NCBI GenBank assembly: GCA_003518475.1
Contig: DOYO01000029.1
Location: 1 to 25,267 of the forward strand
Source: Acholeplasmataceae bacterium
Lineage (GTDB): Bacteria; Bacillota_I; Bacilli_A; Acholeplasmatales; Acholeplasmataceae
Direction of reading: 5' to 3'
DNA length: 25,267 bases
A program made the position numbers and the translations under genes. This document shows, one piece after another, positions 21,905 to 25,267 of the stretch (the first letter of the stretch is position 1; every line of letters begins with the position of its first letter). The notes under the pieces were generated by a model. The model saw only the letters and a program-made list of their open reading frames with translations, ran no database searches and was not told the DNA's origin.

Positions 21905-24393
21905 GCAAGCCACCCGCTCTCTTCTTTCTTGTAGTACATCGTTTGATTGATATATTCTCCACTCGCTGTAACAACATAAATATATTTTGTTTTAACAGCT
22001 GTAAATCCCATATAATTCACTGTATATGTAATCGTGTAGACTCCTGTCCTGTCATTATCTACCGTTCCAGATTTCACAATTGTTCCGACATTGGAAATCG
22101 CTCCATCATCTGAATAAATAGCGCCGACCCTGATGGTTGTCACATCTGGTTTCAAAGTAATGGTGATTTCTGGTTGTATAGCGACCACATTGACCACTCT
22201 AACTTTCGTATCAAGAATCACTTCACCATCATAAATGTCATAATAAACCATGTACCTGCCTGGAAGATCTGAATTTAAATCACTTCTTACCTGATAGGTA
22301 ATGATTGGATCCTCGGCATCGATGCTGCCATCTTCCCAGGCCTCACCTTGAACGATGGTATCGACAGAAGGTAAAAGATGAATGGAATCTGGTATATATT
22401 GTCTGTCAAATTCAGGATATATGAGTAAATCCTGAGTGACGAATGAAGTACTTTCAGACCAACCGATGAACGTAAAGTCGAACGATAAAGAAGATGTTTT
22501 CGTGGCATCCTCCGGTGGCAGGACCGATAATCCGTAATTCACATAGCTGATCTTTAAAATGGATGACAAATCCCCATCATAATAAACAACAGCATATTGA
22601 TTGTCATCAAACTTAGCGTATAAACTCAAAGGCTGAAAAACCGCACTTGGTGTATATATCGTTTGGAAACTGGGATCAATATACCAACCGATAAAAGGAA
22701 ATTCACTTATAGGGGTATATAAATCGAATGTTGTTCCATGTTCGACCAAGACTGATGAATCAATAGCTCCATCGACGTAGAAATCAACTGGATGCATGAG
22801 TATTTCAAATTTCGCATAAAGTGTCAAATCAGATGTAACCTGAGTTACAGTATATTTTTGAATGAATTCAATATCCAAGTACCATCCTTCTAAAACAAAA
22901 CCCTCTTTGCTGGAAACAGGTAATGTGAATGTAGATCCATAGGTTGCTGAAATCGGATTAACTGCCGAACCTTCAGTAACAAATGTGATGGTGTAGGTGT
23001 TTGGAATATATTTTGCGTAGAGTGTCAGACTAATATTTGTCGTATCTGTTCCAATGACAAACAGATTTGTAAACGTACTTTCGGTGTACCACCCTGCGAA
23101 GGTGTGGCCTGTTTTCACAGGGTTTGCTACAGAAAAAATTTGATTGGATTGCACGACAATCGGACTGATGATTGTCCCTCCATCTGTATCAAAGGTAATC
23201 GTCACGTATTGGAACTGCACTGCCTGATAAGCGTCAATCACTCCATATCCATAATAATCATCTCTTCCCACAGCACCCTTATCGATTGCAGTTTGGAATA
23301 GCTGGTCAATAATCTCATCAATCGTATAAGTAGTCAGGTATCCCCTCATTAAAGCAACTACTCCAGTCACTTGAGGGGCGGATAATGATGTTCCTGTAGC
23401 ATAACCATAAAGATTATCTACATCTGTCGTTACAATTTGAACTCCTGGGGCAGCAATATCAACGAATGCATTATGATTCGATAAACTCCAGATTGTATTG
23501 GTATCATCAACAGCTCCTACGGAAATGACATGATTATAGGATGCTGGATAAAAAACCTCAGCGGTTCCATCATTCCCGCTTGCAGCAATGATGATCGCGT
23601 CACGATCATAAGCGTAATTGATGGCATTTTGCATCAAAGGATTGATAGATGAACCACCTAAACTCAAATTGATTACATCTGCTCCTCGATCAGCAGCATA
23701 ATAAATGGCTTCAATAATGGTGGAATCGGAGAAACTTTCTTCCTCATTCTCCGGCGTTGCAGGATCATCTGGATTGTTCGCCTTGATGATGAGTAGCTGG
23801 CTTAGTTGAACAATGCCTGCGATACCGATGCTGTTATCTTTATTCGCACCGATGACTCCTGCTACATTGGTTCCATGCCCGGTATCATCTTCTACATAGG
23901 AAAGTCCTATCTGCTCGGTTTTCGCATTATAAGATAAAGCAGATAATCTATTTGAAAACTCGGGATTATCGGTATCTATTCCTGTATCGATGATGGCGAC
24001 TAAAACATCGGCATTCCCTTCCGTGATTGTCCAAGCCAAATCAATTTTCATCAGTTCAATCGCGTATTGCGTATTGTAATAGGGGTCAGTTGTCGTATCA
24101 AACTTACCTTGGATGACTGATGATGAAGAATTATCAACAAAGCCCAATGATTTTAATGACTCATATTGTTGGTATGTCTGTACTTCATAAGATGCAATCC
24201 CGTAATCAGAAACAGAGGAGAGTGCAATGTCGTAAGTTTTAGAAATAGCCAGTGCTTGATCTTCATCTTCCACCTGATAAAGAAGTTCATAACGTTGATT
24301 AAAATCCCTTTGACCAGAAAGTAAAAAAGTGGAAGTAACTCCAAAGAAGATGATGAACAGCAAGATGAACTTGATTAAGAACTTTCTTCCCAT
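21901..24393 (-). CDS. Secreted S8 subtilisin-like serine protease with InlB-type and Ig-like repeats
   Basis: An 830-aa exported protease. Residues 1-27 are a signal or membrane anchor, and about 28-120 a short propeptide-like part. The catalytic domain has Asp136 (AIIDTGID), His173 (TGHGTNVAG), the oxyanion Asn274 (ASGNDG) and Ser336 (GTSLSAP). Then come four repeats of about 65 residues of the InlB/Listeria-Bacteroides kind (roughly 396-463, 466-529, 534-595, 599-663), with F-x-G-W-Y and L-Y-A-K-F/Y marks, and two Ig-like domains (668-745, 747-820). No LPxTG or sortase tail. AGAGGTG precedes the ATG. Its stop overlaps the start of the lipoprotein, which shares the Ig-like fold. Likely substrates are extracellular proteins. 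Confidence 0.9.
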   Translation of the reverse strand: MGRKFLIKFILLFIIFFGVTSTFLLSGQRDFNQRYELLYQVEDEDQALAISKTYDIALSSVSDYGIASYEVQTYQQYESLKSLGFVDNSSSSVIQGKFDTTTDPYYNTQYAIELMKIDLAWTITEGNADVLVAIIDTGIDTDNPEFSNRLSALSYNAKTEQIGLSYVEDDTGHGTNVAGVIGANKDNSIGIAGIVQLSQLLIIKANNPDDPATPENEEESFSDSTIIEAIYYAADRGADVINLSLGGSSINPLMQNAINYAYDRDAIIIAASGNDGTAEVFYPASYNHVISVGAVDDTNTIWSLSNHNAFVDIAAPGVQIVTTDVDNLYGYATGTSLSAPQVTGVVALMRGYLTTYTIDEIIDQLFQTAIDKGAVGRDDYYGYGVIDAYQAVQFQYVTITFDTDGGTIISPIVVQSNQIFSVANPVKTGHTFAGWYTESTFTNLFVIGTDTTNISLTLYAKYIPNTYTITFVTEGSAVNPISATYGSTFTLPVSSKEGFVLEGWYLDIEFIQKYTVTQVTSDLTLYAKFEILMHPVDFYVDGAIDSSVLVEHGTTFDLYTPISEFPFIGWYIDPSFQTIYTPSAVFQPLSLYAKFDDNQYAVVYYDGDLSSILKISYVNYGLSVLPPEDATKTSSLSFDFTFIGWSESTSFVTQDLLIYPEFDRQYIPDSIHLLPSVDTIVQGEAWEDGSIDAEDPIITYQVRSDLNSDLPGRYMVYYDIYDGEVILDTKVRVVNVVAIQPEITITLKPDVTTIRVGAIYSDDGAISNVGTIVKSGTVDNDRTGVYTITYTVNYMGFTAVKTKYIYVVTASGEYINQTMYYKKEESGWLA

Positions 24394-24415
24394 GATGCAC
24401 CTCTTGATTACTTAA

Positions 24416-24443
24416 ATTATATCTCTTTTCATGTAGTATACAA
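24416..24443 (-). promoter_or_regulatory. Promoter of the protease-lipoprotein operon
   Basis: On the minus strand TTGTAT (24438-24443), 16 bases, TATAAT (24416-24421). The shared intergenic stretch 24394-24563 also holds the start of the divergent DUF2202 gene, with a TATACT near 24529. Confidence 0.5.
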
Positions 24444-24563
24444 ACAACGAACGTCTTGTATTGGAAAAAATTTGTTCAATTTACATATTTTGTTATTATT
24501 TACCAATAAATATAGACATCAAACAGTATACTATACGAATCCACAAACAAGGAGGCATTCAAA

Positions 24564-25211
24564 ATGAAGGTTAAGTTGATGGTATTGGCAGTTATAGGAT
24601 TGGTCGTAGGAAGTTTTATTTTTATTGGAATTGGAGTGAATGCGGCATCTGTTTATGATGACGGTGAAGGTTACAGCACATTGACAGTCAGTTCAGATCA
24701 GGTTTATACGGTTGAAGAAATGCTCGTCGCAGCAATCGAAGATGAGTATCTTGCTCAAGCTACCTATCAAGCGATTATAGATGCTTATGGCAATATTAAA
24801 CCTTTCAGCAAGATCATTTTAGCTGAACAGACACATATTGATCTGTTATTACCTTTGTTTGAAGCTTATGGTATTGAAGTTCCTGTGAATAATGCATCAG
24901 AATTTGTTGTGCTCCCAGAATCCATTTCAAGCGCATTGGCAACAGGCATTGAAGCAGAAACATTGAATATCGCAATGTATCAAGTATTTCTAGGTCAAGA
25001 AGGTCTTCCTGAAGATCTCCAATCAGTTTTCGAACTCTTGTTAAATGCTTCAGAAAATCACTTAAGAGCTTTCTCACGTGATCGGATTGCTGGTGTTTGC
25101 GGCGATGTCGCAAATGCAATCCAAAACCGCTTCAGAAACGGTGGCAGAAATGGCAATCAGAATAACAATCAAAATTGTACTGGCAGCAGCACTGGCAGAC
25201 AAGGCAAATAA
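24564..25211 (+). CDS. Exported DUF2202 ferritin-like protein
   Basis: A 215-aa protein. An uncleaved or cleaved signal segment (residues 1-28, MVLAVIGLVVGSFIFIGIGV, ending NAAS) directs export. The DUF2202 domain (about 48-170) is a four-helix ferritin-like fold with the likely metal residues Glu59/61 (AIEDEYL), Glu88 and His91 (LAEQTH), Glu130/132 (GIEAETL) and Glu164/His166 (SENHLRAF). Function is unknown; metal or oxygen chemistry outside the cell is possible. The tail from about 185 is Asn/Gly/Arg-rich with one Cys. AAGGAGG lies 8 bases before the ATG. It is transcribed away from the protease gene. Confidence 0.85.
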   Translation: MKVKLMVLAVIGLVVGSFIFIGIGVNAASVYDDGEGYSTLTVSSDQVYTVEEMLVAAIEDEYLAQATYQAIIDAYGNIKPFSKIILAEQTHIDLLLPLFEAYGIEVPVNNASEFVVLPESISSALATGIEAETLNIAMYQVFLGQEGLPEDLQSVFELLLNASENHLRAFSRDRIAGVCGDVANAIQNRFRNGGRNGNQNNNQNCTGSSTGRQGK

Positions 25212-25222
25212 GTTTCACATAG

Positions 25223-25250
25223 AAAAGGGGCTTCCTATGACCCCTTTTTT
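25223..25250 (+). terminator. Terminator of the DUF2202 gene
   Basis: AAAAGGGG (25223-25230) pairs with CCCCTTTT (25241-25248) around 10 bases, then T6. Confidence 0.85.
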
Positions 25251-25267
25251 GTTGCTAAACATAAAAA

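Overview
The window is AT-rich bacterial DNA with strong Shine-Dalgarno (SD) sites, sigma-A-like promoters (TTGACA/TATAAT) and short-tailed hairpin terminators. TGA is a normal stop and TGG encodes Trp. A fermentative, low-GC Firmicutes-related lineage fits best. A deep, walled-less-type relative of the Mollicutes (Acholeplasma/Izemoplasma-like) is my guess, because a short ClpB lacking its N-domain sits under a CIRCE operator next to an NADH-linked [FeFe]-hydrogenase. The taxonomic guess is inference; no rRNA or marker gene is present.
Region 1 (1-2150): the 5' end of a TnpB-like gene, two convergent esterases of the same superfamily sharing a bidirectional terminator, and a strongly supported unannotated small RNA on the minus strand (about 1894-2020) with its own promoter, a C8 loop and a terminator.
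Region 2 (2150-10700): one long minus-strand operon of 11 tightly packed genes. It runs hydC (NuoE-like), DRTGG-type protein, RsbW-like ATPase, second DRTGG-type protein, PHP hydrolase, second GHKL ATPase, [2Fe-2S] protein, hydB (NuoF-like), hydA ([FeFe]-hydrogenase), a substrate-binding lipoprotein and an ABC permease. The enzyme subunits should form an electron-bifurcating or NADH-dependent hydrogenase. The five genes between hydC and hydB look like a signalling or regulatory module of unknown function locked into the operon by start/stop overlaps, and they are the best candidate here for an undescribed system. The ABC pair has no ATPase in the window.
Region 3 (10835-13750): a small membrane protein with a PH-like tail, two very short paralogous Pro/Ala/Lys-rich proteins (32 and 31 aa) in structured intergenic DNA, a NYN-LOTUS nuclease plus Smr-domain protein pair, and a tRNA-Cys.
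Region 4 (13791-20147): a low-molecular-weight phosphatase divergent from clpB, with a CIRCE operator between the promoters; an amino-acid permease; a methyltransferase coupled to an AEC-family transporter; and the DUF3021 half of a LytTR-DUF3021 regulatory pair.
Region 5 (20144-25250): the LytTR regulator, a DUF2188 protein with a Pro/Val-rich linker, a lipoprotein translationally coupled to an 830-aa secreted subtilase with InlB-type and Ig-like repeats, and a divergent exported DUF2202 ferritin-like protein.
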